NCBI GenBank assembly: GCA_963576785.1
Contig: OY756139.1
Coordinates: 62,001-126,000 of the forward strand
Origin: Chlorophyllum brunneum
Taxonomy: Eukaryota; Basidiomycota; Agaricomycetes; Agaricales; Agaricaceae
Direction of reading: 5' to 3'
DNA: 64,000 nucleotides
A program made the translations under genes and the position numbers. Shown piece by piece: positions 1 through 11,230 of this stretch. Positions within the stretch are counted from its first letter, which is position 1. Each line of letters opens with the position of its first letter. The notes below the pieces were generated by a model, which was not told the origin of the DNA, made no database searches, and was given only the letters and a program-made list of their open reading frames with translations.

Positions 1-803
1 GTCAGTTAATTTATCAAAAGCTGGATTAGGGCGGACCTGGTGACAGTTCTTCTCTCCTACTACATCGTATATGTTACTTACTTACATCAGATGTAAAGAC
101 CCCAAGCGTTGATGAAAACTCGCTTCAGCATATGGAAGCTCATCGTCCAGCGATGGGATCAGATAGACACACCCAACGCGATCCGATGAACCGGATGGTA
201 TATATAGGGTACAAGGCAGAGTTGAGGAGGCAGCGGATCGGTTAGGATTTCAAGGGAGACAATCTGTCATTTTGAACGGTTTCGACGTTGGCGATGGGTT
301 TCGCGAAAGTCGGAGCAGGACGGTATATCGTTGCGATGACGTCTCGACATCATCATATCTTTTTCCCTTGACATCGGGATTTGCTTGAAATAGATACCTG
401 GGCGGGTGTTTTTTCAAGTAACTCAGCCAGGAACTGCGGCAGGCTGATTGGTGTCTGCCAGAGGCTACTGCTGTGCAGCAATGAGCAAATAATGCTATTC
501 TGTAACACCCGTCAAAATCAACAGCGTCTGGGAACGATGCTGGCTGTGTGCGAGTAGGGTTAGCGCAGTCCCGAGTCGTGCAGGAGGCAATGAAGCCATA
601 GGGGGCAGTCGCGCCGAGATCAGGGCATTCCTGACAGACACCATGTGACCAGAACATACCCGGCCTGGACAAAGGAATGTCACAGCCCTGCGTTGGGTTG
701 TGTCACGCGTGACCGGTGTTCCATCCTGACCACCGCTGCTGTCGACTGTCTCCATCCACAACCACCACCTCCCCCATCCCCCCCGCCGTCCTCTACCACT
801 GCC
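1..803. other. upstream region of the G-alpha gene, no gene recognised
   Basis: I see no convincing coding sequence here; the short open frames on both strands show no recognisable domain and do not join through plausible introns. A TATA-like stretch (TATATATAGGG) lies near 199-209, too far from the G-alpha start to be assigned safely. The last 60 bases before the start codon are strongly pyrimidine-rich (CCACC/CCCCC runs), typical of a fungal 5' leader. Confidence 0.4.
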
Positions 804-2264
804 ATGGGTGCTTGTATCTCCAAGGGCGACCAGCAGAGCAAGCAGCGCTCGGAGGAGATTGACCGCTCGCTAGACGAAGACAACAAGCGCCTCAAGCGCG
901 AATGCAAGATTCTCCTCCTCGGCATGTTTTCTCCTCGTTTTCCACCTCTTCCTACCCCTAACGTCTCTCAAATAGGCTCTGGAGAGTCGGGGAAGAGTAC
1001 AATTGTAAAGCAGATGAAAATCATCCACCAGGGAGGCTTTACTACCGAACAGCTTCTCGAGTATCGTCCCATCATCTATCGGAATGTCGTCGAGTCGGCT
1101 CGCTCTGTCGTCATCTACATGCGTAAGACAGGCATCGATTGCAAAGAGACTACGAACAGGGTGATTGGCACATTTCCAATCCCGTCCGGCCACACCATTA
1201 ACAGCCCCGTGCATTAGGCTCTCATGGAGAAAATCCTGGATTATAACCCGGAACCATACGGCGGATCGGACGTACACTTTTCTTCAGAGATTGCTGAAGC
1301 CATCCATCACTTTTTGAAGGACCCCATTGTACCGAAGGTTGTTGAGGATCATATGAGCGAATTCTACCTCATGGATTCCGCCGAGTAGTGAGTAACAGCA
1401 ACACCGGATCCCGGTTTACAATCGCTTTAACACAGCTTAGCTTTTTCAATAATGTCCTACGCATCGGTGCCACCGGATATGTGCCAACGGAGACCGATGT
1501 ACTCCGGGCTCGACAAAAGAGCGTGGGCATCACCGAAACACGGTTCAGCATGGGTCAACTTTCGTACGTCAATAGCCACCGCCGTGCTCACCCCACACTT
1601 ACGCACGTCCTGCTAGGATACACATGTTTGATGTCGGAGGCCAGCGCTCTGAACGCAAAAAGTGGATCCATTGCTTTGAATCAGTGACCTCCATCATCTT
1701 TTGCACCGCCCTCAGCGAATATGATCAGGATCTCCTCGAATACAAGTCACAGGTAACCGTTCAATTTGGCCTCGGGGATCCAGACTAAAACGCCGTTTTT
1801 TCTAGAACCGAATGCGAGAGAGTCTAGTGTTATTCGAGTCTGTGATCAATTCGCGGTGGTTTATCCGCACATCCATCATCCTTTTCCTCAATAAAATCGA
1901 CGTGTTCAAGATAAAACTTCCCAAGGTTCGCTTCTCCCTCCTCGCCACACACTCAGATATCCCTGGAGCCGCTGACGTAATATCTCCTGACAGGTCCCAC
2001 TGGCAAAGTTCTTTGAAGAATACACGGGTGGCACCGATGTCAACAAAGCAGCCAAATATATCCTATGGAAATTCATGCAAGCCAATCGCGCACGACTCAG
2101 TGTATATCCTCAGTACGGTGATTCGTTGCCGTCGCTTTATACTCTTCTGACCGTCCTTTTTAAGCTTAACGCAGGCTACGGATACAACGAATATTCGACT
2201 GGTGTTTGCTGCCGTCAAGGAAACGATACTGCAGAATGCGCTAAAAGACTCTGGCATCCTATAG
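804..2264 (+). CDS. heterotrimeric G-protein alpha subunit
   Basis: GTP-binding switch that couples seven-helix receptors at the plasma membrane to cAMP or MAP-kinase signalling. Eight exons (introns 922-975, 1161-1217, 1388-1440, 1564-1616, 1753-1805, 1926-1993, 2113-2164) sum to 1071 nt, or 356 residues, the usual G-alpha length. The start is fixed by MGACIS, with Gly2 as N-myristoylation site and Cys4 as palmitoylation site. Visible motifs in order are the P-loop GSGESGKST, switch I with the catalytic Arg region (ITETRFS), switch [14 protein letters not shown] with catalytic Gln, NKID for guanine recognition, and LTQATDT. The tail is DSGIL, so the pertussis-toxin cysteine at position -4 is absent. 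Intron 1 splits the P-loop, has a GC donor (GCATGT), is 54 nt long and carries no in-frame stop. I do not assign it to a numbered fungal GPA class. Confidence 0.95.
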
Positions 2265-4405
2265 CTTCACCACACCATAGAGTTTTAATTTCTTTGCTGT
2301 CGTAAGTTCGCAACCATCCATAAACGACTTGCGCTGATCCTCTTCATATCTCCAGGACCTGTTCTCTCTCTCTCAAGCTTACGACTACCCAGCCCACCCC
2401 ATGCGTCGTCCTCCGCTTAACTTGTCTACTCTTGCATTTTTTTCTTCATCATGGTTCCACCCCATCTGCATGCATCTCACATCTGCTTTATCATATCTCC
2501 CCCTCCCCCATTTCATGCTTACCCAAACCCCTAATATGTGATTTTTCCCCACACACACACACTTCAAACCCCTTTTTTTGACGCTCAAATTCAACTTCGG
2601 GCCCCCATTAATCCGAGGTAACCCCCCAAACTTTGGAGGAGGCCGCGCCTATCGCCAGGGAATAACGTACATCGACATCACCGTCGTTCTCACAACTGCC
2701 AAAGACAGATGGGGGTGCGCATTTGGTTGTCTTTTTTTCCCGGAGATGTGGTCACCCTCCCGCTCGCCATCACAGCCTTGGGCGTTCGTGTCCCTCCCCC
2801 TCCCCACCCGTCGTTCCCACATACTTTTCCTCGGCTCTGGTCCGTGTTGTTTATGCTCGTTTATTGTCTCATGTACTCCGTAAAAGCATTTTTGGCGGAA
2901 CCTCATCCATATGTTGCGTTATTTTCCCTGATTATTTCTTTTTCCCTTGCTTGTTATTTTTCTTTACTCTTCCTCCCCCAGTCAAGGACCTTCATTGATA
3001 AGGTCTTTACTAACCCTTTTGACATTATCTCTTTTTCTTCTCCGACCTGTGATACATTCCACTTTCTTTTCTTTTTCTTTCTTTTTTTTGGTTCTGCGAG
3101 TATTTTATATATATGGAAGCATCGTGTTTTCAATCTCTCTCTTGTAAGATTAGTTTTGTCAGTACGTTCTTCTTTGCAATGAAAGTTATGTCAAGATATC
3201 TGGACTACTACTTACTATTATTTGCGACCTTGTAATTGTTTTTGTGTGTGTGTGTGAGGAACGGAGTGGTTGTTGTTTGATATAAAAACATATTTTTGCC
3301 TTGATTGGGCGAAACCGAGGATCATGGAGATTACCCCTATATGTCAGTCGTATCTAATACAGTTTCAGTTTTTTTGTTTATTTATTGTGATTGTGATTAT
3401 GATTATTGCTATGGTTGTGGGGTGCGGGTATTTGGGAGCGCTGACCGTACACATGATGGTTGTAAGTAGTGATTGTCCCCTGGTTCAAGTGTTTGGAATT
3501 ATGATATTATTATCTATGACGACGCTTTGCAGGACGGTGTTTTATAATGTATCTTTAGGTTATGGTGGTTTGGCTAGTAGGTGCTCCTTCAAGAGGTTAT
3601 GATTATTACTTGGTGATAGATAAATTAGGTGTTGGTGGCTGGGGCCCAAGTCTCATTGAATCAGTTAAGCGAACAGAAAGGGATACACGTATCATGTATC
3701 GTATCGTATCCAAGCATCAGCAGCAGCAATAAAAGTATCGATTTGTCATTCTTGTGTATCAAATCATCCATTTATTTATTGTATTGTATACGAACTCGCG
3801 TCCGATGTCAAAAAAGCAGTTTACTTCCGGAGTGCCTGAGATACAGAAGTGAAACTTTTTATATGTATGTGATTTCATTTCATTTTGGTTCTGCTTTCAT
3901 GATACTCAGGGCATACTTGTTTTTTAATTTTTGTATTTTTATTATGGAATGTTGTTTATGTATTTACTATGAACAAGGCACACCATGAAAGATTTGTTGG
4001 TTGTTTGTTTGTTTATTTGTTGTTCGGAACCGATGCAGTCCCTGGTGAGGTATTCTACTACATAGTATTCTTCGAATGAGTCCCGAAACCTATTGAATTC
4101 CCTCCTTTCAAATTCCATAATGTAGAGGCTTTTTTCTTGGCGTTCGTCACATGTTTTAATTTATAGGGAGTTGTGCGGTGAACCTTCGGAGGGAACATGT
4201 TCCGGGACGGAGGGGTTGGTGGTGGTTACTCTCACGTTGGGCTCGCAGCCTGAAAAATCGGAGCTGGGGAGATTGTGAAATCAAATGGTACCTTGTATGG
4301 TCTAGCTTATTCGATGTCCCTGTACGCCAATTGAACTCGTCACTATTTTACATATTTTCAACTGTTATACATATATACACTCTTCGAGCCAAAGTACAAC
4401 AACTA
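2265..4405. other. intergenic, T-rich, no gene recognised
   Basis: Two kilobases between the end of the G-alpha gene and the 3' end of the minus-strand membrane-protein gene. The stretch is rich in T and CT runs (for example 3061-3100), with a short GT repeat near 3243-3256 and an AATAAA-like signal near 3727. Open frames here are low-complexity and lack domain features, so I read it as UTR and spacer. Confidence 0.4.
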
Positions 4406-7400
4406 CTATTCATGCGTGAAAGACTTGCTTGACTTTGCACGAAGAATGGGTAGTAAATGCTTCAGGTCAAATGTCTTGCCTACATTTACGAGTATCAGAT
4501 GTGTAAGAACTGCGAACAAAATCATGGCTCCGATCGAAAGGCACAAAGACACAATGCCAAGTGTCGTATTCCCAACCAGTGCTTGTTTCTCGACCTCTCC
4601 GAGACCAATAACAGATCTCATCTGAGCGGTGATATTCGATTCATCAGAAGAATCAACATAAAGCCCATCCAAGAATGCCTTGCTCGCAGAGAGCATGAAA
4701 CTATTAACATTGCTGGTCAATACCGGCATGCCATTTATAGGAACCCCGTGGGGAAAACCGGTGAAATTCATGGAGGTGTCTGTGAGAAAGGCTCGAGTAC
4801 TGAGAATGCTGATCCATTTATCAATTGTTTCGTCTTCGGTGTCAAAAGATACGACAAGAGCGCCGGAAAAAATAGTGGTAAGCGCGTAATGGGGCATGTT
4901 GCCGACAGGAGGTAACCCAGAGTCAACTACTGTCAAGTGCTTGTCAGGGGAAAGCTGTACGCGCCCTCCCGAGACTTCGATCCCAGGATCGCATAGAAGG
5001 ATAGTAGAGAGGGGAGAAATCCATTGCGAGGGAACGCCGTCAGATGTGTTGAGAGTTAAGCCATGAGGGTGGAAGCGTGTTGGCAGATGATTGAGATTAA
5101 TGATTGATCGCTTGTCTTCTTCTCGGTCAACGGGGAGGGTGTCGTTTGTTCCAACGAAAAGAATCGCCAAACGGGCGTCGGGTTGTACATCAACATATCG
5201 ATAAAGCGGTGCTATCCCTAAGCGACATGAGAACTCGGTCCATGATCATGACATGATCAAAAATTCTCACCTCCGACGTACGGGAAATCGGAAATAGGAT
5301 CACCCCATAGCTCCCATTGTTGGTCGTCGATAGTCCATGTAGTAGCATGGTCGTCTGAACCCATATGTGGGAATCTCCAAGTGCACGAATAGTTGAAGTG
5401 GACGACGTCAGTGGGATATTCCACATTGCCAACAACGCTTGAATCAATTGAACTTTCGTCAGGCCAAGCCATCACCCAGTTCGGTTCCACATCATATTTG
5501 AAAACCGAATCTTCGTAATGTTCCAATTCACCCATTTTATCGGCGCGATCGTGGTAAAAGTCCATGTTGTTATCGTTGTCGTCGGATTGTGATGAGGTTA
5601 CCAATCGAAGATCAGCGACTTTCATGGGAGTACTGACCGCGACTTTCACTTTCGAAACAGATAGAGTACCAGGAGCGAAAGCGTTGAGTGCGACCAAAGT
5701 AAGGAACATCACGAATCCACATCGGAACATTGGGCTCGGATGGCTCGTGAAGAAGTATCGTGCCCGATCATCGTTTCCAGATGTCAATTTGGAGACGCGA
5801 TCAGTGACACCTGGGACGAGGCGTCCAGTTTTGGCGTATTGCCGTGACCACTCGCTGCTGAATGCGAACGATATTGCATCCGAGAGAAGATAAGTGGCTA
5901 AGGTGTGCCATAGGATGAACACAACAGTGAAGCCACCTTTGACCTCACCTAAAGACAAAGGTATTGCGACCAAGACGGGCTTCTTGGTACAGGAAAGAAC
6001 GAGTGATAGGAATGCGAGCTCCAGGATAATGAATCCAAGGAGACGTATCAGAAGCTTTCGAACCGTTGGTCGGTCTGAATGAGGTGCATCCTGTGCGGAG
6101 GAAGTAGGTCTGGACCGCAGTCAGAGCCCGAACCGAGTAAGTTCTGGGTACGTACTTCTCGTCATCCTGGCCCTGTACCTGAAGCATCAGGGTCTCCAGC
6201 TTGAACGGCGGTGTTCGCCAAATGCGGAGGTAGAAGAAATTGATAGCCAACGACAGCGTGGCGCAGAAGAAGAGAGATATGGTGGAGATCATTAGGCCCT
6301 GACTCGTAACAAGTGCCTGCTCATTCTGCTCGATTGCACCTTGGACTGGCATAAGGAACAATTGATCTGTTCCCGCAATGTCATAATCCTTTATATACGA
6401 TGACAACGCCTTGCCACCAGAATTCATGTAAAGGTCAAGGTTTCGCTGAATGTCTTGAGTAGAAAGTATACCGACGTCAAAGTCGTTCGTAGCGGTTACA
6501 TCGTAGTCCTGCGATGTATCGTTGGTGAAAGCTCGTGCCGCAAGCGCACCAATCCGCATCGGAACCGTCTCATCATCGGTCTCCAGTACATCCATCATAC
6601 TGAGCCCAAGCACAACGTTCGCAGCGTCTGGGGAGATGTTTCCGACCCTCGGCTGACCATTCACTGGGGGTGATGCTGAGAGCAGGGTAACGCTTGTGTT
6701 CCTCTGTGATAGAAGGACGTGCCCATCGAGGGTGCGGGCATGAGGATCGCAAAGAAGGAATGTGGCGAGAGGTGATTTGAAGTGTCCGTCTGCACCATCA
6801 TAATCGATAAAGTGGTACCCAGACGAACGGAAGATGGTCGGCAAGCCATCGAGATTGAGATTTCGCTGTTTCGACGAGACATTGGGAAGGGAACTGTTGC
6901 CTCCAAAAAACACATATCCCTGCAACCCGACAGGTTCTACCGCGTGCAGTGGATCGGGGAAGTCATCAGGTTCCCATTCTTGGTCTGTAGAGAATCGGTA
7001 CATTGGCATCAACCCTGCAGGATATTGTGGGTTATGATAGCTGGGGCTGGGATGAAGCAAGACCTACCACCATCGAACGTTGTGTCGGGAAGTGGGGTTG
7101 TCCAAGGATACCACGCGAACCCGCCTGCATACCACGTCGTGTTCCATTGGGACATGTTGAATGATGGTGCCTCCCACCAGCACGTCGTATTATAGAGCAA
7201 AACGTCGCTCTGAAATTGGATATCTCCTGTTAGCTGACCTGCTTCAATATTGGGCCAGCCAACAATAACATGTTCCTCGGTGGTAAATTTGAATCTTGTG
7301 TTCTCTTGAAGTTCAAGCTCGACGACGAGCCCAGTTCGAGTAATAGGATTCTTGAGGATTCCGTCAATGTCCCCTCCGACTGTGGTGAAATTAGTGATTG

Positions 7401-7899
7401 ACACGGTTGCAGATCTGAACTGTTGTATATCTTCGACGTTGATAGAACCAGGCGCGAGTCCAGCCAGTGCAATCAATATCAAGGACGTAATGAACGAGAG
7501 ACGATAAGGTAGGCTACAGCTACGGCCGAAAAAATATCGGAAGCGTTCCAGATACCCAGATGTAGTAGTTGACACCATGTCAGTATAACCAGGAGTGAGC
7601 GTTCTGGTCTTGCTGAAGCGGATATACCATTCACTGCTGAACCCATGGAGAATTATACCCTGGGCACACAGGTTGGCAATTGTTTGCCATAAGATGAACA
7701 CCACGGTAAATACCGCTTTAGGTAGTGTCGATGAAGACGAGATGGAGCATGGGAGCGGGATTCGCAAGCACACGATGGTCAGCGCGATGAATCCAAGTTC
7801 GAGTAAGATGAACGCGGTAAGCTGAGCAAAGAGTCGTCTGCGGAGCACCAGCTGCGCGGCACTCTCCAGCAGAGGAGACAAACGGGCCTTCGAAGTCAT
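4406..7899 (-). CDS. two-unit fused membrane protein of a tandemly duplicated fungal family
   Basis: Function unknown. Four exons (7899-7068, 7014-6152, 6090-5271, 5217-4406; introns of 53, 61 and 53 nt) sum to 3327 nt, or 1108 residues. Each half is a full family unit: unit 1 is residues 1-565 and unit 2 about 566-1108. A unit has two N-terminal hydrophobic segments (LLELGFIALTIVCL, then VFTVVFILWQTIANLC), an FSSEW motif, a third segment (SLILIALAGLAPGSINV), an exposed domain with several N-x-S/T sites and an SPLxTxLLCDP motif, then one C-terminal segment (SLCLSIGAMILFAVLTHL in unit 2). A phase-1 intron lies at the same place in both units. The linking intron 6091-6151 has donor GTACCC, branch CTGAC and acceptor GCACAG and keeps frame. 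Unit 2 has no ATG of its own before an in-frame TGA, which favours one fused gene. The alternative is two genes, with unit 2 broken at its 5' end. Confidence 0.72.
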
Positions 7900-8520
7900 G
7901 GACTCGAATGATGCCGGTCCACCTCTCGTTCTGGAGGTTATGAAGGCTCCGAACGAAAGAACATTCTATTTTTTATTTGATCGGAAGGGACAGAAACCAG
8001 GCACTGTGGAGGGATGATGGTCGTCGCACTATGGGCAGTGTCAATTTCAGTCCCGAAAAGAGGAAGAATTTCTGAGATATCCTCCACGACACCTGAAAAA
8101 ACACTGCTTCTGGTTGAAGGAGTATCTCACAGGCGCCATGGGGTTGATGTTTATCAGCCGGGGAATCTGATAGTGATAGACCTTCGAACTCCAGTCAATA
8201 CTACGTATGTGGCAGTGATGAAGCTTCTTGAGAAGCCTCATCAGGGGGATGTGATTATGTGCTCACCCAGCCCAGCAAAGCACCATACTCCCAGCATCAA
8301 CTTCTACACCCGAGAAGGGTGCGAGAGAGGTCAATCTTGGGTGGGATCGGAGCTACCAGAAGCAGTCAAAGCTCAATATTTAATGACGGTTGATCTTCGT
8401 TTGGATTGATTCCAGTTATGGGTAGAATGACAGGTCTGAGCCAGGTGATGGCCGAGGGAAGCGTCTTGGCAGTGACAAGACTGAATGAAATTTACCATAA
8501 AGCTGGAAACGCCCTGGAGA
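7900..8520. repeat. upstream copy of a segmental duplication (partner 10375-10920)
   Basis: The sequence upstream of the two-unit gene matches the sequence upstream of the pseudogene ending at 10374. Shared blocks include GATGGTCGTCGCACTA against GATTGTTGCACTACAG, a block with AAAAAACxCTxxTxTGG, and a GGGGTTGATxTTTATCAGC block near 8143 and 10636. Similarity continues to about 8460/10910. It is diverged, with small indels. The plus-strand open frame across it is not shared by the partner, so I treat it as non-coding upstream DNA. Confidence 0.6.
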
Positions 8521-8580
8521 CTTTCATACATATAATAAGAACATCCTTGTGAAGCTTTTCCACGGAAAAATCACATGACC

Positions 8581-8934
8581 TCACCATTTTGGTTCCCTGC
8601 CATCCGCGAAGCAACCATCGAAGCAGAGATTTAGGGAAGGGTATAATAGTAGATCATGCTGGGAATGCAGTTGACATTCCCTTGATGATGATGAGTTCCT
8701 GCAGTGATCGGCACCGCTTCTCAATCTATCTTCTGTGCGAACTGAGAGAAGCCGTGGGATCCTGAACGTTGAGTACTGAGTAACCGAAGTCGGTAAAGAG
8801 GCTGCCAGGCTGGTCGGAGCTGAGGTGGTCCCGTTCAGACTTGTCCGTCCATAGCCACTGAGCATCCTCACCTTTCCTTTCCGGAAATGAATCTGTAGTA
8901 TCTGGGCAGTGAGGTCTATTTGGAACTCTCCCAT
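8581..8934 (-). pseudogene. 3'-end fragment of the rhodopsin-like gene at 11231
   Basis: On the minus strand this piece matches the last exon of the rhodopsin-like gene. Both carry a GGxxxCCTCTTxACxGACxT block and end in a TCxCACAGAAxATAG block. An extra block of about ten bases in this copy shifts the frame, and none of the upstream transmembrane exons is recognisable between 8935 and 9430. It sits beyond the duplicated upstream region in the same order as the intact gene lies at 11231, so it looks like the truncated edge of the same segmental duplication. Confidence 0.45.
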
Positions 8935-9512
8935 CTGTTATGTAAGACTGCGTCGAGCTTGGATAATGAATCGATGTATTTGATGTTCCAATTTACCACG
9001 GCGATGTACACAAGTGCCTACGGAAGTTGGGCGACGACATGACAAGGCACAGGTTATTGTTTTCGAGAGATGGGATGGGCGGCCACTGACTCACAGTGTC
9101 CTTCGAGCCGTAAGCCTCTTTTATGTACTTCTTGTCTTCGGTGGAGCTCAGTAGAATTTCTAGACTCTCGTACTACTACTATCATGGGTTTTAATCCCAA
9201 CTGTTTTTTTCCCCCGTATTAACCAGGGCAGGGAACGTATAAGCCGAGCGAGGAACATTCGGAGGGGATACGTTATGTCGTGTTCACAGCCTCCGTTGGA
9301 ACTGGATTTTTCTATCTGAAGAGTCCCAAATCCACCGCTTCCACTATACCTGATGAATCGTTCATTCGCGTCAATTTAATAGTTTTGTCTTAAGGATCAG
9401 TACTGACGTGAGTTCAATATTCAATTGGTACTGTGTGTGCTGTACCGTTTTACACATTCTCAGCTATTAACACCAATACGACATACAGTGTTTCTTATTC
9501 CCCGTGCGTGAA
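8935..9512. other. intergenic, no gene recognised
   Basis: No supported gene. The right part, from about 9400, resembles the region downstream of the two-unit gene (about 4320-4405), consistent with the duplicated 3' flank of the pseudogene that follows. Confidence 0.35.
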
Positions 9513-10374
9513 TTATCCACCCGACTTTGCACGGAGAATGGACAGTAAATGTTTGAGATCGAATGGATTTCCTACCTTCACAAGTATCAGATGCACAAGA
9601 ATTCCAAATAAAACCATGGATCCGATCGAAAGGCATAAAGACAGTGCCTCCCACCAGCAGGTCGTATTATAGAGCAAAACGTCGCTCTGAAATTGGATAT
9701 CTCCTGTTAGCTGACCTGCTTCAATATTGGGCCAACCAACAATGACATGTTCCTCGGTGGTAAATTTGAATCTTGTGTTCTCTTGAAATTCAAGCTCAAC
9801 GACGAGCCCAGTTCGAAAAACTGGATTCTTGAGGATTCCGTCAATATCTCCTCCGACTGTGGTGAAATTGGTGATGAAGATGTTTGAAGATTCGAACCGC
9901 TGTATATCTTCGACGTTGATAGAGCCTGGCGCTAATCCAGCCAGAGCGATTAAGACCAGGCAGGTTATGTAAGAGAGGCGATAGGACATGCTACAGCTGC
10001 GGCTGAAAAAATATCGGAAGCGACCCAGATACCCAGACGTAGCAGTTGAGACCGTGTCAGTGTGACCTGGAGTAAGTTTCCCGGTTTGGGTGAAGCGGAT
10101 ATACCATTCGCTGCTTAAACCATGAGAAACGACATCCTGGGCGCACATGTTCGCAATTGTTTGCCATATGATGAAGACAACGGTAAAGATGGCTTTTGTA
10201 AGAGTCGATGAAGATGAGATGGAGCAGGGGAGAGGTCTATATAGGCATATGATGGTCGGCTGATGAATGCAAGTTCGAGTGGGATGAACGCAATAAGCTG
10301 GATAAACAGTCTTCGAGGGAGTACCAGCTGCGCACTGCAATCTAGAGGGGGAGACGAACGGGCCTTCGAATCAT
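9513..10374 (-). pseudogene. collapsed copy of the two-unit membrane-protein gene
   Basis: The 5' part is closely similar to unit 1 of the gene at 4406-7899 (FSSEW-like motif, GLAPGSINVEDIQ, and a domain reading up to TTCWWEA). The frame then jumps to the last exon of unit 2 (LSLCLSIGSMVLFG, then FDLKHLLSILRAKS). The junction near 9650-9655 therefore removes everything between exon 1 of unit 1 and the end of unit 2. Two one-base deletions relative to the partner break the frame, one just after the start codon and one in the first transmembrane segment (near 10260). The 3' flank also matches that of unit 2, so the parent was already a two-unit locus. Confidence 0.75.
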
Positions 10375-11230
10375 GGGACAAAATTGTGTTCGTTCACCTC
10401 GAGCTTCGGAGATTATGAAGACTCGGAAGGCAGGTGCATTTTTATTTTATGATCAACATTGTAGGGGAAACCCGGACAGTAGGCACTGCGAAGAGACAAT
10501 GATTGTTGCACTACAGAAAATGTCGATTTTAGATTTGTTAAGAGGGAGTATCTATGGGATACTTGCCGCGATGGTCCAGAAAAAACGCTTTCTGTGGAAG
10601 GAGCATCCCACAAGCCCAAAAATAGGCTTCAAAAGGGGTTGATCTTTATCAGCTAGCGGAATCCGGACTGTGTACTAGAGGGTCAACCATCCGTAAGCCA
10701 CACGCTAGGGGCCCTTGAGAAGTACTGGGACCCATATTTTCTTCTGGCTCGACGTGGGACTTGTGTGGCCATCGTCACTTGTGTGAGGGAGAAAATGGGC
10801 AAAGTCGAGGACAGTCTGTAACTCTGAGAGGCTTTGTCAGTTGGTCTTCGTTTAGATTATATCATGACAATTCGATCTCCAAGAGCGTCAATTCAGGCGA
10901 TGGTTGAGACGGTAAGGATCGGATTCCATGTCAGAGATAACCAATAGCGTGGTCGGAGACGGAACAAATCAAATTTGTTGTGCCCTTTGTCAGTAAGCAA
11001 AAATACCCCGTGCGAAATTTCTCAGTGAATTCAGCACAACCAGTACCGCTAACTTTGATTCTCAGTCCTCAGGGTAACGAAGGAGCCAACGTATCTTCAC
11101 ATTGATTTAGAACTAGAATACTATCATAGGATCGTGATGTCATGCATAAAACTCAAATAGCACATCAATCTGTGATAACCGGCGTACCCCTGCTGACGAC
11201 CTGGATGAATTCTATCACTAGACGAAAAAT
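10375..11230. repeat. second copy of the duplicated upstream region, then spacer
   Basis: Bases 10375-10920 align with 7900-8460 as described for that entry. From 10920 to 11230 I see only the 3' flank of the rhodopsin-like gene and no further coding sequence. Confidence 0.5.

Noticed and set aside
250..925. Overlapping open frames on both strands upstream of the G-alpha gene (up to 190 codons)
   Set aside because: They are frame shadows of the leader and first exon and show no domain. The G-alpha start at MGACIS is fixed by conservation.
2578..3988. Several plus-strand frames of 60-157 codons rich in Phe, Ser and Leu
   Set aside because: Composition mirrors the T- and CT-rich DNA. They have no motifs and no intron pattern.
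8014..8409. Plus-strand frame of 131 codons
   Set aside because: The duplicated partner region near 10500 does not preserve the frame, so it is not under coding constraint.
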